Below are positions 1 through 8,386 of a stretch of 21,289 nucleotides of DNA, one piece after another. Origin of the DNA: an uncultured Clostridia bacterium (lineage in GTDB: Bacteria > Bacillota > Clostridia > Christensenellales > Aristaeellaceae). Both the position numbers and the translations under genes were made by a program. A model generated the notes under the pieces. That model was given only the letters and a program-made list of their open reading frames with translations, was not told the origin of the DNA and did not search any database. The stretch covers positions 1-21,289 of the forward strand of contig CALCTW010000042.1 of assembly GCA_937907055.1 (NCBI GenBank). The letters run 5' to 3'. The first letter of the stretch is position 1, and each line of letters opens with the position of its first letter.

Positions 1-867
1 CTCGTCGATATCGGTCCAAAAGCCGGACGTTATGGTGGTCATGTCGTTTATGCAGGTCCGACCGATCAAATCGGCAGTGTTCGCGATTCATTGACGGTTG
101 ATTATCTGCTCGGCAGAAAACAAATCGAGGTTCCGCAGTCGCGCCGCACGCCCGATAATGGCTGGATTAAGATTCGGAATGCGCGCCAGAACAACCTCAA
201 AAATGTCGATGTCGATATTCCGCTCGGATGCGTCGTCTGCGTTACGGGCGTAAGCGGTTCCGGCAAATCGACGCTTGCCAAGCTGCTCAATGCGCTGTAC
301 GTGCCCTCCAAGGGGCGCGTTTTGGTCTGCGGCATGGACACGCAGGACGAGGACAAGCTGTGGGACATCCGCCAGCAGGCGGGCATGATCTTCCAGAACC
401 CTGACAACCAGATCGTTGCCACGGTCGTGCGCGAGGACGTTGCCTTCGGCCTGGAGAACATGGGCGTTCCCCACGACGACATGGTTCGCCGCGTGGACGC
501 CGCCCTCGAGACTGTTCACATGACCGACTACGCCCAGAGCGCCCCGCACATGCTCTCCGGCGGTCAGAAGCAGCGTGTCGCCATCGTGCGCGCCCTGTGC
601 ATGGATCCCGATGTCATGCTCTTTGACGAACCCACCAGCGCGCTGGATCCCGAAATGGTCGGCGAAGTGCTGGATGTTATGAAGGAACTGGCGATGGCCG
701 GCATGACCATGGTGGTGGTCACACATGAGATGGGCTTTGCCCGTGAAGTGTCCAACCGCGTCTTCTTCCTGGATGACGGTGTTATCCGCGAGGAGGGCAC
801 TCCCACCGAGATCTTCGGCAATCCCAAGACCGAGCGCCTGCAGACCTTCCTGGCCAAGGTGCTTTGA
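1..867 (+). CDS. Composite ABC-ATPase ORF: UvrA fragment + EcfA fragment + GlnQ-type fragment (5' partial)
   Basis: The frame is open to the left edge, so there is no start. About residues 1-90 read as the C-terminal half of excinuclease UvrA: VDIGP...GG near the start, then ENNLKN-like QNNLKNVDV and GVSGSGKST. From the Walker A onward, to about residue 190, the protein reads as an energy-coupling-factor ATPase EcfA (WDIRQQAGMIFQNPDNQ, EDVAFGLENMGVP). From LSGGQKQRVAI to the end it reads as a polar-amino-acid uptake ATPase of the GlnQ type (DEPTSALDPEMVGEVLDV, THEMGFA). GC counted in 240-base blocks is 52%, 64% and 58%. Aspartate codons are 7/7 GAT, then 10/10 GAC, then 5/7 GAT. Both joins fall in motifs shared by all ABC ATPases, so I infer an assembly chimera or recombinant rather than a working enzyme. 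The last third matches the rest of the window in composition. Confidence 0.85.
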   Translation, partial: LVDIGPKAGRYGGHVVYAGPTDQIGSVRDSLTVDYLLGRKQIEVPQSRRTPDNGWIKIRNARQNNLKNVDVDIPLGCVVCVTGVSGSGKSTLAKLLNALYVPSKGRVLVCGMDTQDEDKLWDIRQQAGMIFQNPDNQIVATVVREDVAFGLENMGVPHDDMVRRVDAALETVHMTDYAQSAPHMLSGGQKQRVAIVRALCMDPDVMLFDEPTSALDPEMVGEVLDVMKELAMAGMTMVVVTHEMGFAREVSNRVFFLDDGVIREEGTPTEIFGNPKTERLQTFLAKVL

Positions 868-873
868 GTCCTT

Positions 874-904
874 AAACCCGGTACGGCAAGTGCCGGGTTT
901 TGTA
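874..904 (+). terminator. Rho-independent terminator after the GlnQ-type end
   Basis: An 11-bp stem (AAACCCGGTAC pairing with GTGCCGGGTTT, one G-U pair) with a 5-nt loop starts seven bases after the TGA and is followed by a short T run interrupted by G. It separates the ABC ORF from the next gene. Confidence 0.7.
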
Positions 905-941
905 TATCCCCCGATCGGATCAAGAAAGACGATTATGCGTT

Positions 942-1781
942 ATGAGTAAGGAATTGACCCCCTGCCAGAAGGCAGAAAGAAGTATCATCACCACCTACCG
1001 CAAACAGCTGTGGACGCCGTTCATCCATGCCATCAAGGATTATCAGCTGATCCGGGAGGGCGACCGGATCGCGGTCTGCATCTCCGGCGGCAAGGACAGT
1101 ATGCTGCTGGCCAAGCTCATGCAGGAACTGCAGCGCCGCAGCGATTTCCCTTTTCAGGTGGTCTATCTGGTGATGGATCCGGGCTATAATGCCCGGAATC
1201 GCGAGCGGATAGAGCAAAACGCCGCGCTGCTTCAGATCCCTGTCCATATTTTTGAGACAGATATCTTTTCCGTCGCCTCGGATCAGGAAAAGAACCCCTG
1301 CTACCTCTGCGCCCGCATGCGCCGGGGGCATCTGTACAGCAAGGCGCGGGAACTGGGCTGCAATAAGATCGCGCTGGGCCATCATTTCAGCGATGTCATC
1401 GAGACCACGGTGATGGGCATGTTCTGGGGCGCGCAGCTGCAGGCCATGCTGCCCAAATTGAAGTCTGTCAATTATCCGGGCATGGAACTGATCCGTCCGC
1501 TTTACATGGTGCATGAGGAGGATATCATCCGCTGGCGCAATTATAACGGGCTGGAGTTTTTACAGTGCGCCTGTAAGATGACCGAAACGGCTGCCCGGGA
1601 CGAGGAAGCCTCCAAGCGTCGGGAGACCAAGAATCTCATCCGTCACCTTCGGGAGACCAATCCCGATATCGAAAAACGCATTTTCAGCGCCATCCATTCT
1701 GTCAATCTGGATACCTTTCCGGGTTACAAGACCGGGGGAGAGGAGCATTCCTTTCTGGAGCATTATGATGACGCGCCTTAA
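942..1781 (+). CDS. ttcA: TtcA-family tRNA thiolation ATPase (PP-loop)
   Basis: This is a 279-aa member of the TtcA/TtuA family, cytoplasmic enzymes that adenylate a tRNA base and replace its oxygen with sulfur; TtcA makes 2-thiocytidine 32. The PP-loop SGGKDS is at residues 48-53. A CxxC pair (C120, C123) and a later CxC (C209, C211) fit the three-cysteine iron-sulfur site of the family, and GHHFSDVIET follows the first pair. The C-terminal stretch ending in IFSAIHSV aligns with the TtcA tail. I start at the ATG at 942; an in-frame TTG at 900 lies inside the preceding terminator. The Shine-Dalgarno site is weak (AAGAAAGA, about 12 nt away). The gene has a terminator on each side, so it is probably monocistronic. 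The exact target base cannot be told from sequence; TtuA-like activity is possible. Confidence 0.82.
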   Translation: MSKELTPCQKAERSIITTYRKQLWTPFIHAIKDYQLIREGDRIAVCISGGKDSMLLAKLMQELQRRSDFPFQVVYLVMDPGYNARNRERIEQNAALLQIPVHIFETDIFSVASDQEKNPCYLCARMRRGHLYSKARELGCNKIALGHHFSDVIETTVMGMFWGAQLQAMLPKLKSVNYPGMELIRPLYMVHEEDIIRWRNYNGLEFLQCACKMTETAARDEEASKRRETKNLIRHLRETNPDIEKRIFSAIHSVNLDTFPGYKTGGEEHSFLEHYDDAP

Positions 1782-1799
1782 AGCCGTCTTTTTCCTTAC

Positions 1800-1839
1800 G
1801 CCTTCCGCGCGCTTTGCCGCCGGAGGGCTTTTCTTTTTG
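1800..1839 (+). terminator. Rho-independent terminator after ttcA
   Basis: GCCTTCCG pairs with CGGAGGGC (one G-U pair) around a GC-rich loop, followed by TTTTCTTTTT. Confidence 0.75.
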
Positions 1840-1898
1840 TCTGATGTTTTACGGTTGTTTTTACGGCGGCTTTCATGCCCGCGTTTCTCTTTATGTGA

Positions 1899-1934
1899 TG
1901 AATAATTATAAAATATTAATGTATAATATGCATT
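1899..1934 (+). promoter_or_regulatory. Candidate ArgR-type operator upstream of argF
   Basis: TGAATAATTAT matches the left half and centre of the ARG-box consensus (TGAATWWWWATTCA) but then departs from it. Fifteen bases on, AATGTATA-A-TATGCATT is a 7-of-8 inverted repeat. Both lie in an AT-rich stretch 30-60 bases before the argF -35. Control by an arginine repressor is inferred from this and from the gene's function. Confidence 0.35.
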
Positions 1935-1963
1935 GTTTATTTACTGTACGCGCCTGAAAGGGG

Positions 1964-1991
1964 TTGACAAGCGTAACTTTATGCATATAAT
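1964..1991 (+). promoter_or_regulatory. argF promoter (-35 TTGACA, -10 TATAAT)
   Basis: Both hexamers are perfect sigma-A consensus, spaced by 16 nt. The predicted transcript would have a leader of about 50 nt that contains a GATGC...GCATC inverted repeat before the argF ribosome-binding site. Confidence 0.85.
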
Positions 1992-2050
1992 AGAAGAATG
2001 ATGCCCGGGAGGGAACGCGGCATCCGAATTATGATCCGGGAGAGTGTATT

Positions 2051-3034
2051 ATGCTGAAGAACCGTCATTTCCTTACCCTGCTCGATTTTACCCCCGATGA
2101 GATCCGTGAGTTCCTCGCCCTCGCGAAGGAATTGAAATATAAGAAAAAGAACGGCATTCCGCACCGTATGTGCGAAGGCAAGAATGTCGCGCTCATTTTT
2201 GAAAAAACATCCACCCGCACCCGCTGCGCCTTTGAGGTCGCCGCGGCGGATCTGGGCATGCATCCCGTCTATCTCGATCCCAAGTCCAGCCAGATCGGCA
2301 AGAAGGAGTCCATCGCGGATACCGCCCGTGTGCTGGGCCGCATGTTTGACGGCATCGAGTACCGCGGCTTCGGTCAGGAGATCGTGGAAGCGCTGGCCAA
2401 GTATGCCGGTGTCCCTGTCTGGAACGGCCTTACCAACGAATATCATCCTACGCAGATCCTGGCGGATATGCTGACAGTCGAAGAGCATTTCGGCTCTCTT
2501 GAGGGCATCAAGTTCGTCTATATGGGCGATGCCCGCTACAACATGGGCAATTCTCTCATGATCGGCTGCGCCAAGCTGGGCATGCATTTCGTTGCCTGCT
2601 CTCCCAAAAAGTATTTCCCCAACGCGGAACTGATCGCCAAGTGCGAAGCCATCGCGAAGGAGACCGGCGCCACACTCGAATTCAATGAGGATCCGGCCGA
2701 TGCCGTCAAGGGCGCGCATGTTATCTATACCGATGTGTGGGTCTCCATGGGTGAGCCGGATGAGATCTGGGCGGAGCGTATCCACGATCTCAAGCCCTAT
2801 CAGGTCAATCAGCAGCTGATGACCATCGCCGGCCCCCAGTGCCGCTTCATGCACTGCCTCCCCGCCTTCCACGATCTGGGCACTCAGGTCGGCCGTGAGG
2901 TGAACGAGAAGTTCGGCATGTCCGCGCTGGAGGTGACGGATGAAGTGTTCGAGGGTGAACAGTCCATCGTCTTCGATGAGGCGGAGAATCGTCTGCATAC
3001 CATCAAGGCCGTCATGGCCGCCACATTGGCATAA
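2051..3034 (+). CDS. argF: Ornithine carbamoyltransferase
   Basis: ArgF transfers the carbamoyl group of carbamoyl phosphate to ornithine, giving citrulline in arginine synthesis; it is a cytoplasmic trimer. At 327 aa it has the normal family length. The carbamoyl-phosphate-binding STRTR is at residues 54-58, HPTQ at 132-135 and the HCLPA active-site motif at 268-272. The SMGE loop (DVWVSMGE) marks an ornithine enzyme rather than aspartate carbamoyltransferase. GGGAG sits 8 nt before the ATG. The perfect promoter upstream and the downstream hairpin indicate its own transcript, but carA and carB follow in the same direction and supply its substrate. The catabolic form ArcB is the alternative; the neighbouring carAB and the absence of arcA or arcC favour the biosynthetic role. 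Confidence 0.95.
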   Translation: MLKNRHFLTLLDFTPDEIREFLALAKELKYKKKNGIPHRMCEGKNVALIFEKTSTRTRCAFEVAAADLGMHPVYLDPKSSQIGKKESIADTARVLGRMFDGIEYRGFGQEIVEALAKYAGVPVWNGLTNEYHPTQILADMLTVEEHFGSLEGIKFVYMGDARYNMGNSLMIGCAKLGMHFVACSPKKYFPNAELIAKCEAIAKETGATLEFNEDPADAVKGAHVIYTDVWVSMGEPDEIWAERIHDLKPYQVNQQLMTIAGPQCRFMHCLPAFHDLGTQVGREVNEKFGMSALEVTDEVFEGEQSIVFDEAENRLHTIKAVMAATLA

Positions 3035-3043
3035 ATATCCTTT

Positions 3044-3076
3044 ACACCGCACTGCGTCAACGGTGCGGTGTTTCTT
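3044..3076 (+). terminator. Hairpin after argF
   Basis: ACACCGCAC pairs perfectly with GTGCGGTGT (9 bp) around a 10-nt loop and is followed by TTCTT. The weak T run suggests a terminator that may be partly read through into carA. Confidence 0.65.
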
Positions 3077-3150
3077 AAGAAGATACGGTTGCCGGCCGGC
3101 AGCCTTATCGATAGATCAGGAAGACCACGAAAAAGTCAGGAAGGTTAGTT

Positions 3151-4221
3151 ATGAAAAAAGGGTATCTTGTACTCAGTAACGGACTGGTTTTTGAGGGAGA
3201 GAGGATCGGCGCCGAACAGGCGGCGATCGGTGAACTGGTCTTCACCACCGGTATGGTCGGCTATCTGGAAACGCTGACCGATCCGAGCTACGCGGGGCAG
3301 ATCGTCATGCAGACATTCCCGCTGATCGGAAATTACGGCGTGATCGAGCCCGATTTTGAAGGCAAGCCCGCGCTGAAGGGCTATGTCGTGCGCGAACTGT
3401 GCGACACTCCTTCCAATTTCCGCTCGGAATATGAGCTTGACCGCTATCTTAAGGAACAGGGCATCCCGGGCCTTTGCAATGTGGATACCCGTCAGATCAC
3501 CCGCATCATCCGCGAGGAGGGCGTGATGAATGCTGTGATCTGTGATGAGATCCCCGAAGATCTGACCGCTGTGAAGGAATTTGCCGTGAAGGGCGTTGTG
3601 AAGGCCGTCAGCTGCGCCGAAAAGCATGTAATTCCTGCCGCGGGTGAGAAAAAATACAATGTCACGCTGATCGATTACGGCGCCAAGAACAATATCCCCG
3701 GCTGTCTCAGCCACCGCGGCTGCGAGGTGACCGTGGTGCCCCAGTCCACGACGGCGGAGGAGATCCTCGCCGCTCATCCGGACGGCATCATGCTTTCCAA
3801 CGGCCCCGGCGATCCGGCTGAAAATACCTTCTGCATCGAGCAGATCCGCAAACTGATCGGCAAGGTGCCGGTATTCGGCATCTGCCTTGGCCATCAGCTG
3901 ACCGCGCTGGCCATGGGCGGCAGGACCATCAAGCTCAAGTACGGTCACCGCGGCGCCAATCAGCCGGTAAAGGAATGCAAGGGCGTACGCACCTTCATCA
4001 CCTCTCAGAATCACGGCTACGCCGTTGTGGCGGAAAGCCTGAACGGTGTGGGTGAGCAGCTTTACATCAACGCCAATGATCAAAGCTGCGAGGGCATGGA
4101 ATATCCGGGCAAGCGCTGCTTCACCGTGCAGTTCCACCCCGAAGCCTGCGCGGGCCCGCAGGATACCGAGTTTTTATTTGACCGCTTTATTGCCATGATG
4201 GGAGGTGCCGGGAATGCCTAA
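3151..4221 (+). CDS. carA: Carbamoyl-phosphate synthase small (glutaminase) subunit
   Basis: CarA hydrolyses glutamine and channels ammonia to CarB for carbamoyl phosphate synthesis, used for arginine and pyrimidines. The 356-aa protein has the usual length. The N-terminal CPSase small-chain domain (about residues 1-150, with FTTGMVGY) is followed by a class I glutamine amidotransferase. The nucleophile is C245 in GICLGHQ, and H329 and E331 in FHPEA complete the triad. AGGAAGG lies 5 nt before the ATG. The stop overlaps the carB start by 8 bases, so the two subunits are probably translationally coupled. No convincing promoter was found between argF and carA. Confidence 0.96.
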   Translation: MKKGYLVLSNGLVFEGERIGAEQAAIGELVFTTGMVGYLETLTDPSYAGQIVMQTFPLIGNYGVIEPDFEGKPALKGYVVRELCDTPSNFRSEYELDRYLKEQGIPGLCNVDTRQITRIIREEGVMNAVICDEIPEDLTAVKEFAVKGVVKAVSCAEKHVIPAAGEKKYNVTLIDYGAKNNIPGCLSHRGCEVTVVPQSTTAEEILAAHPDGIMLSNGPGDPAENTFCIEQIRKLIGKVPVFGICLGHQLTALAMGGRTIKLKYGHRGANQPVKECKGVRTFITSQNHGYAVVAESLNGVGEQLYINANDQSCEGMEYPGKRCFTVQFHPEACAGPQDTEFLFDRFIAMMGGAGNA

Positions 4222-7200
4222 GGATCAATCGATTCGCAAAGTTCTGGTCATCGGCAGCGGCCCGATCGTCATCGGTCAGGCGGCTGAGTTCGACTATGCC
4301 GGCGCGCAGGCGTGCCGCGTGCTGCGTGATGAGGGCATCAATGTTGTCCTTGTCAATTCCAACCCTGCCACCATCATGACCGATAAGCATCTGGCGGATG
4401 AGATCTATTTAGAGCCGCTCAATGCCGAAACGGTCGCCCGTATCATCGAAAAAGAACGCCCGGACAGCCTTCTGGCCGGTCTCGGCGGTCAGACGGGCCT
4501 CACCATCGCCATGCAGCTGAGCAAGATGGGCGTGCTGGACAAGTACGGCGTGCGTCTGCTGGGCAGCGATGTGGCCGCCATCGAAAAAGCAGAAGACCGC
4601 GAGCTGTTCCGTGACACCATGAAGTCCATCGGTCAGCCCTGCGTGCCCAGCGAGATCGCCGAGGATATGGAGACCGCGCTGCGCGCCGCGAAGGAGATCG
4701 GATATCCCGTCATCGTGCGTCCGGCCTTCACGCTGGGCGGTTCCGGCGGCGGTATTGCCGAAAATGAAGACGAAATGAAGATCATTGCCAAGACCGGCCT
4801 TGATCTTTCTCCCATTACGCAGATCCTCGTTGAAAAGTGCATCTCCGGCTGGAAGGAGATCGAGTTTGAGACCATGCGCGACGGTGTGGGCAATGTCATC
4901 GCCGTCTGCTCCATGGAAAATTTCGATCCCGTGGGTATCCACACGGGCGATTCCATCGTCACCGCCCCCGCGCTGACCCTTTCCAACAAGGAATATCAGA
5001 TGCTGCGTACTGCCTCGCTGGATATGATCAGCGCGCTGGGCATCGTGGGCGGCTGCAACTGCCAGTTTGCCCTCAATCCTGATAGTTTTGAATACGCTGT
5101 TATCGAGGTCAACCCCCGTGTCAGCCGTTCTTCCGCGCTGGCTTCCAAGGCCACCGGTTATCCCATCGCCAAGATCACCACGCGCATCGCCCTCGGCTAT
5201 ACGCTGGATGAGATCCGCAACGATATCACGGGCAAGACCTGCGCCTGCTTTGAGCCCACGCTGGATTATGTGGTGTGCAAGTTCCCCAAGTGGCCGTTTG
5301 AAAAGTTCTTCGGCTCCTCCCGCAAGCTGGGCACGCAGATGAAGGCGACCGGCGAAGTCATGGCCATCGGCCAGAGCTTCGAGTGCGCCCTGATGAAGGC
5401 CGTGCGCGGCGCGGAGATCTCGCTGGACACCCTGAACGCCAAGCCTGTCAGCGATCTTTCTCTGGAGGAGCGGCTGCACATTCCGGATGACCGCCGCCTG
5501 TTCACGGTGTTTGAGGCCATCAAGGCGGGCGTCACGCTGGAGCATATCCATGATGTCACGAAGATCGACCTGTGGTATCTTGCCAAGTTAAAGAACCTGG
5601 CGGATTTTGAAGCCCGTCTGGCCGCGGAGCCCATGACGGATGAACTGTATAAGCAGGCCAAGAAGCTGGGCTATCCCGACAAGGCCATCGCGAGGCTGGC
5701 GGATGTGGCGGAATCCACCCTGCCCGGCTGCGAATTCAGCTATAAGATGGTCGATACCTGCGGCGCTGAGTTCGATGCCGAGACCCCGTATTTCTATTCC
5801 TCCACCGATGAGTGGTGTGAGAGCCGTCATCTGCCGCGCAGCGGCAAGCCGGTCGTCATGGTTCTGGGCAGCGGCCCCATCCGCATCGGTCAGGGTATCG
5901 AGTTCGATTACTCCTCCGTTCACTGCGTGTGGACCCTGCGGGAAATGGGCTATGATGTCGTGATCGTGAACAACAACCCCGAGACCGTTTCCACCGACTA
6001 TGATACGGCGGACCGCCTGTATTTTGAGCCGCTCTCTCCCGAGGATGTCATGAACATCATCAAGGTGGAAAAGCCCATCGGCGTTGTGGTGGCCTTCGGC
6101 GGACAGACCGCCATCAAGCTCACCCAGTTCCTCGATCAGAACGGCATCCGCATTCTGGGCACCAGCGCGGAATCCATCGATGTGGCGGAGGACCGCTCCC
6201 GCTTCGATGCCCTGCTTGAAAACTACGGCATTTCCCGTCCCAAGGGCTCCAGCGTGACCACCATGGAGGAAGCGCTGTCGGCGGCGGAGCGTCTGGGCTA
6301 TCCCGTGCTGCTGCGTCCGTCCTATGTCATCGGCGGTCAGAACATGACCATCAGCCGCAATCCTCAGATGACGGAGGATTATATGCGCCGCATTCTGGCG
6401 GGCGGTATCGAGAACCCCGTTCTGGTGGATAAGTACATGTCTGGTATCGAACTGGAGGTGGATGTTATCTCCGACGGCAAGGATGTGCTCATCCCCGGTA
6501 TTATGGAGCATATCGAGCGCGCCGGTGTGCACAGCGGAGACTCTATCGCCGTTTATCCTCCCTACAACCTCAACGATAAATTCCTGAACAAGATCTGTGA
6601 CCGCAGCGAGAAGCTTGCGCTCGCGCTGGGTACGCAGGGCCTTGTCAATATCCAGTACCTCATCTACGATGACGAGCTTTATGTCATCGAGGTCAATCCC
6701 CGCGCCTCCCGTACCGTGCCGTACATCAGCAAGGTGACGGGTGTGCCCATGGTGGATCTGGCCAGCAAGGTGATGCTGGGCAGCAGCCTGACCGAACTGG
6801 GCTACGGAACCGGGCTTTACCGCACGCCGCCGTACTGCGCGGTCAAGGTGCCTGTCTTCAGCTTTGAAAAGCTGAACGATGTCAACTCCATTCTGGGCCC
6901 GGAAATGAAATCCACGGGCGAGGTGCTGGGTCTGGGCAAGAGCATGGCGGAAGCCCTGTTCAAGGGCCTGACGGCAGCCGGTTTCTCTGTCGAGCGTATC
7001 CAGCACGGCAAGAACGGCATCTTCCTCAGCGTGGATGAGAACGATTATCAGGAAGTGGTCTCGCTGGGCAAGCGCTTCCACGATCTGGGCATCCGCCTGT
7101 ATGCCACCACCGGCACGGCGAAGTCCATCGCTTCTCTGGGGATCGATGTGATCGATGTGCCCAACCTGACCAAGAATAATACCATTCTGGAGCTCATGGA

Positions 7201-8251
7201 GCAGGGCAAGATCAACTACATCATCTACACCGGCGCTGTGCAGGACCGCACGGTGGGCGACTTCCGCAAGCTCCATCAGCGCGCCATGCAGCTGTCCATC
7301 CCGTGCCTCACCTCGCTGGATACGGCCTCCGCGCTGGCGGATATCATTGAAAGCCGCTTCACCATCGAGAATACCGAGCTGGTGGATATCAATGCCATGC
7401 GTCCCTGGCGGCAGAAGATCCACTTCGCCAAGATGCATTCCTGCGGTAACGATTATATCTTCATCGAGAACTTCGACGGCAAGATCACCTGCCCCGAATC
7501 CCTGTGTGTCAGCCTGTGCGCGCAGCATTACGGCATCGGCGGCGACGGGATCGTGCTGATCGAAAAGAGCAGTGTGGCGGATTGCCGTATGCGCTCCTTC
7601 AACAAGGACGGCAGCGAAGGCAAGATGGCCGGCAATAACCTGCGCTGCGTGGGCAAATATCTGTACGATAAGGGCTATGTGCGCAGCGAATACCTCTCCA
7701 TCGAGACCGCCAGCGGTGTCCACCGCATCCGCCTGTTCCTGAGGGACGGCAAGGTGAGCAGCGTGGCTGTCGATATGGGCAAGGCTACGCTGAGCGCCGC
7801 GGCGCTTCCGGCGGATGTGCCGTTTGAATCCCTGGTGGATTATCCCCTGAATGTGGCCGGTCAGGAATGGCCTGTGACCTGCGTGGGTGTGGGCAACCCG
7901 CACTGCGTGGTCTTCTGCGATGCTATCGATGGTCTGGATCTGCAGCAGATCGGACCGCAGTTTGAATACGCGCCGGTCTTCCCGCAGCGCATCAACACCG
8001 AATTCGTGCGTGTCATCAACCGCACCTCCCTGCGTATGCGCGTATGGGAACGCGGAAACGGCGAAACGCTGGCCTGCGGCCCCGGTGCCTGCGCGGCGGT
8101 CGTGGCCGCCACGGTGAAGGGCTATGTGGAAAAGGGCCGCGATATCACGGTCAGGCTGCTGGGCGGCGATCTGACTGTAAACTACACCGATGAACGCGTC
8201 ATGCTGACCGGCAGCGCCGTCATGGTGTTTGAAGGCGAATTTGAATACTGA
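4214..8251 (+). CDS. carB: Carbamoyl-phosphate synthase large subunit fused to diaminopimelate epimerase (CarB-DapF)
   Basis: One uninterrupted 1345-aa frame. Residues 1 to about 1060 are a complete CarB. Each half carries an ATP-grasp synthetase; the halves begin GSGPIVIGQAAEFDY and GSGPIRIGQGIEFDY (the latter near residue 550). The C-terminal regulatory MGS domain includes TGTAKSIASLGIDV. CarB alone is usually about 1070 aa. From about residue 1062, almost without linker, a full DapF of about 275 aa follows (KMHSCGNDY, GIGGDGIV, GNPHCVVF). Both epimerase cysteines are present: C1145 in GNNLRCVG and C1288 in LACGPGACA, 143 residues apart as in single DapF proteins. The start at 4214 is chosen for GGAGG 8 nt upstream; a GTG at 4205 is in frame but overlaps that site. 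Base and codon use look uniform across the junction. One polypeptide thus joins arginine/pyrimidine and lysine/peptidoglycan precursor synthesis. Confidence 0.93.
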   Translation: MPKDQSIRKVLVIGSGPIVIGQAAEFDYAGAQACRVLRDEGINVVLVNSNPATIMTDKHLADEIYLEPLNAETVARIIEKERPDSLLAGLGGQTGLTIAMQLSKMGVLDKYGVRLLGSDVAAIEKAEDRELFRDTMKSIGQPCVPSEIAEDMETALRAAKEIGYPVIVRPAFTLGGSGGGIAENEDEMKIIAKTGLDLSPITQILVEKCISGWKEIEFETMRDGVGNVIAVCSMENFDPVGIHTGDSIVTAPALTLSNKEYQMLRTASLDMISALGIVGGCNCQFALNPDSFEYAVIEVNPRVSRSSALASKATGYPIAKITTRIALGYTLDEIRNDITGKTCACFEPTLDYVVCKFPKWPFEKFFGSSRKLGTQMKATGEVMAIGQSFECALMKAVRGAEISLDTLNAKPVSDLSLEERLHIPDDRRLFTVFEAIKAGVTLEHIHDVTKIDLWYLAKLKNLADFEARLAAEPMTDELYKQAKKLGYPDKAIARLADVAESTLPGCEFSYKMVDTCGAEFDAETPYFYSSTDEWCESRHLPRSGKPVVMVLGSGPIRIGQGIEFDYSSVHCVWTLREMGYDVVIVNNNPETVSTDYDTADRLYFEPLSPEDVMNIIKVEKPIGVVVAFGGQTAIKLTQFLDQNGIRILGTSAESIDVAEDRSRFDALLENYGISRPKGSSVTTMEEALSAAERLGYPVLLRPSYVIGGQNMTISRNPQMTEDYMRRILAGGIENPVLVDKYMSGIELEVDVISDGKDVLIPGIMEHIERAGVHSGDSIAVYPPYNLNDKFLNKICDRSEKLALALGTQGLVNIQYLIYDDELYVIEVNPRASRTVPYISKVTGVPMVDLASKVMLGSSLTELGYGTGLYRTPPYCAVKVPVFSFEKLNDVNSILGPEMKSTGEVLGLGKSMAEALFKGLTAAGFSVERIQHGKNGIFLSVDENDYQEVVSLGKRFHDLGIRLYATTGTAKSIASLGIDVIDVPNLTKNNTILELMEQGKINYIIYTGAVQDRTVGDFRKLHQRAMQLSIPCLTSLDTASALADIIESRFTIENTELVDINAMRPWRQKIHFAKMHSCGNDYIFIENFDGKITCPESLCVSLCAQHYGIGGDGIVLIEKSSVADCRMRSFNKDGSEGKMAGNNLRCVGKYLYDKGYVRSEYLSIETASGVHRIRLFLRDGKVSSVAVDMGKATLSAAALPADVPFESLVDYPLNVAGQEWPVTCVGVGNPHCVVFCDAIDGLDLQQIGPQFEYAPVFPQRINTEFVRVINRTSLRMRVWERGNGETLACGPGACAAVVAATVKGYVEKGRDITVRLLGGDLTVNYTDERVMLTGSAVMVFEGEFEY
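7397..8251 (+). other. dapF: DapF (diaminopimelate epimerase) domain of the CarB fusion
   Basis: DapF interconverts LL- and meso-diaminopimelate using two cysteines as acid and base. This domain is about 284 aa from M1062, the last methionine before the DapF homology begins. No convincing Shine-Dalgarno site precedes that ATG, so separate internal translation looks unlikely. Variations from the common motifs are visible: GNN instead of GNG before the first catalytic cysteine, NGET instead of VGET or AGET, and a proline in CGPGA where threonine or serine is usual. All groups needed for the two-base mechanism that I can recognise are present, so I expect it to be active. Confidence 0.88.
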
Positions 8252-8267
8252 TCCCCGTTTTTTTCAG

Positions 8268-8301
8268 GGCATGCTTTCCCATGCGGAAGGCATGCCTTTT
8301 T
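8268..8301 (+). terminator. Strong rho-independent terminator after carB-dapF
   Basis: A 12-bp stem (GGCATGCTTTCC with GGAAGGCATGCC, one G-U pair) and a 5-nt loop are followed by TTTTT. It ends the argF-carA-carB/dapF region. Confidence 0.92.
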
Positions 8302-8386
8302 GTGTGCTGTTCCCGTGTTTTCAGCGCGCGGGAGGAAGATGATCGGTTTATGCGATTATTGTGTATGTTTATTCTGTGTTTATCCC

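Noticed and set aside
900..941. TTG start giving a 14-residue longer TtcA-like protein
   Set aside because: It lies within the terminator of the preceding gene and has no ribosome-binding site.
4205..4213. GTG start three codons before the chosen carB start
   Set aside because: It overlaps the Shine-Dalgarno sequence that serves the ATG at 4214.
5588..7903. 771-codon open frame on the minus strand opposite carB
   Set aside because: It mirrors the codon bias of carB, is rich in His, Ala, Gly and Arg without any family pattern, and has no ribosome-binding site.
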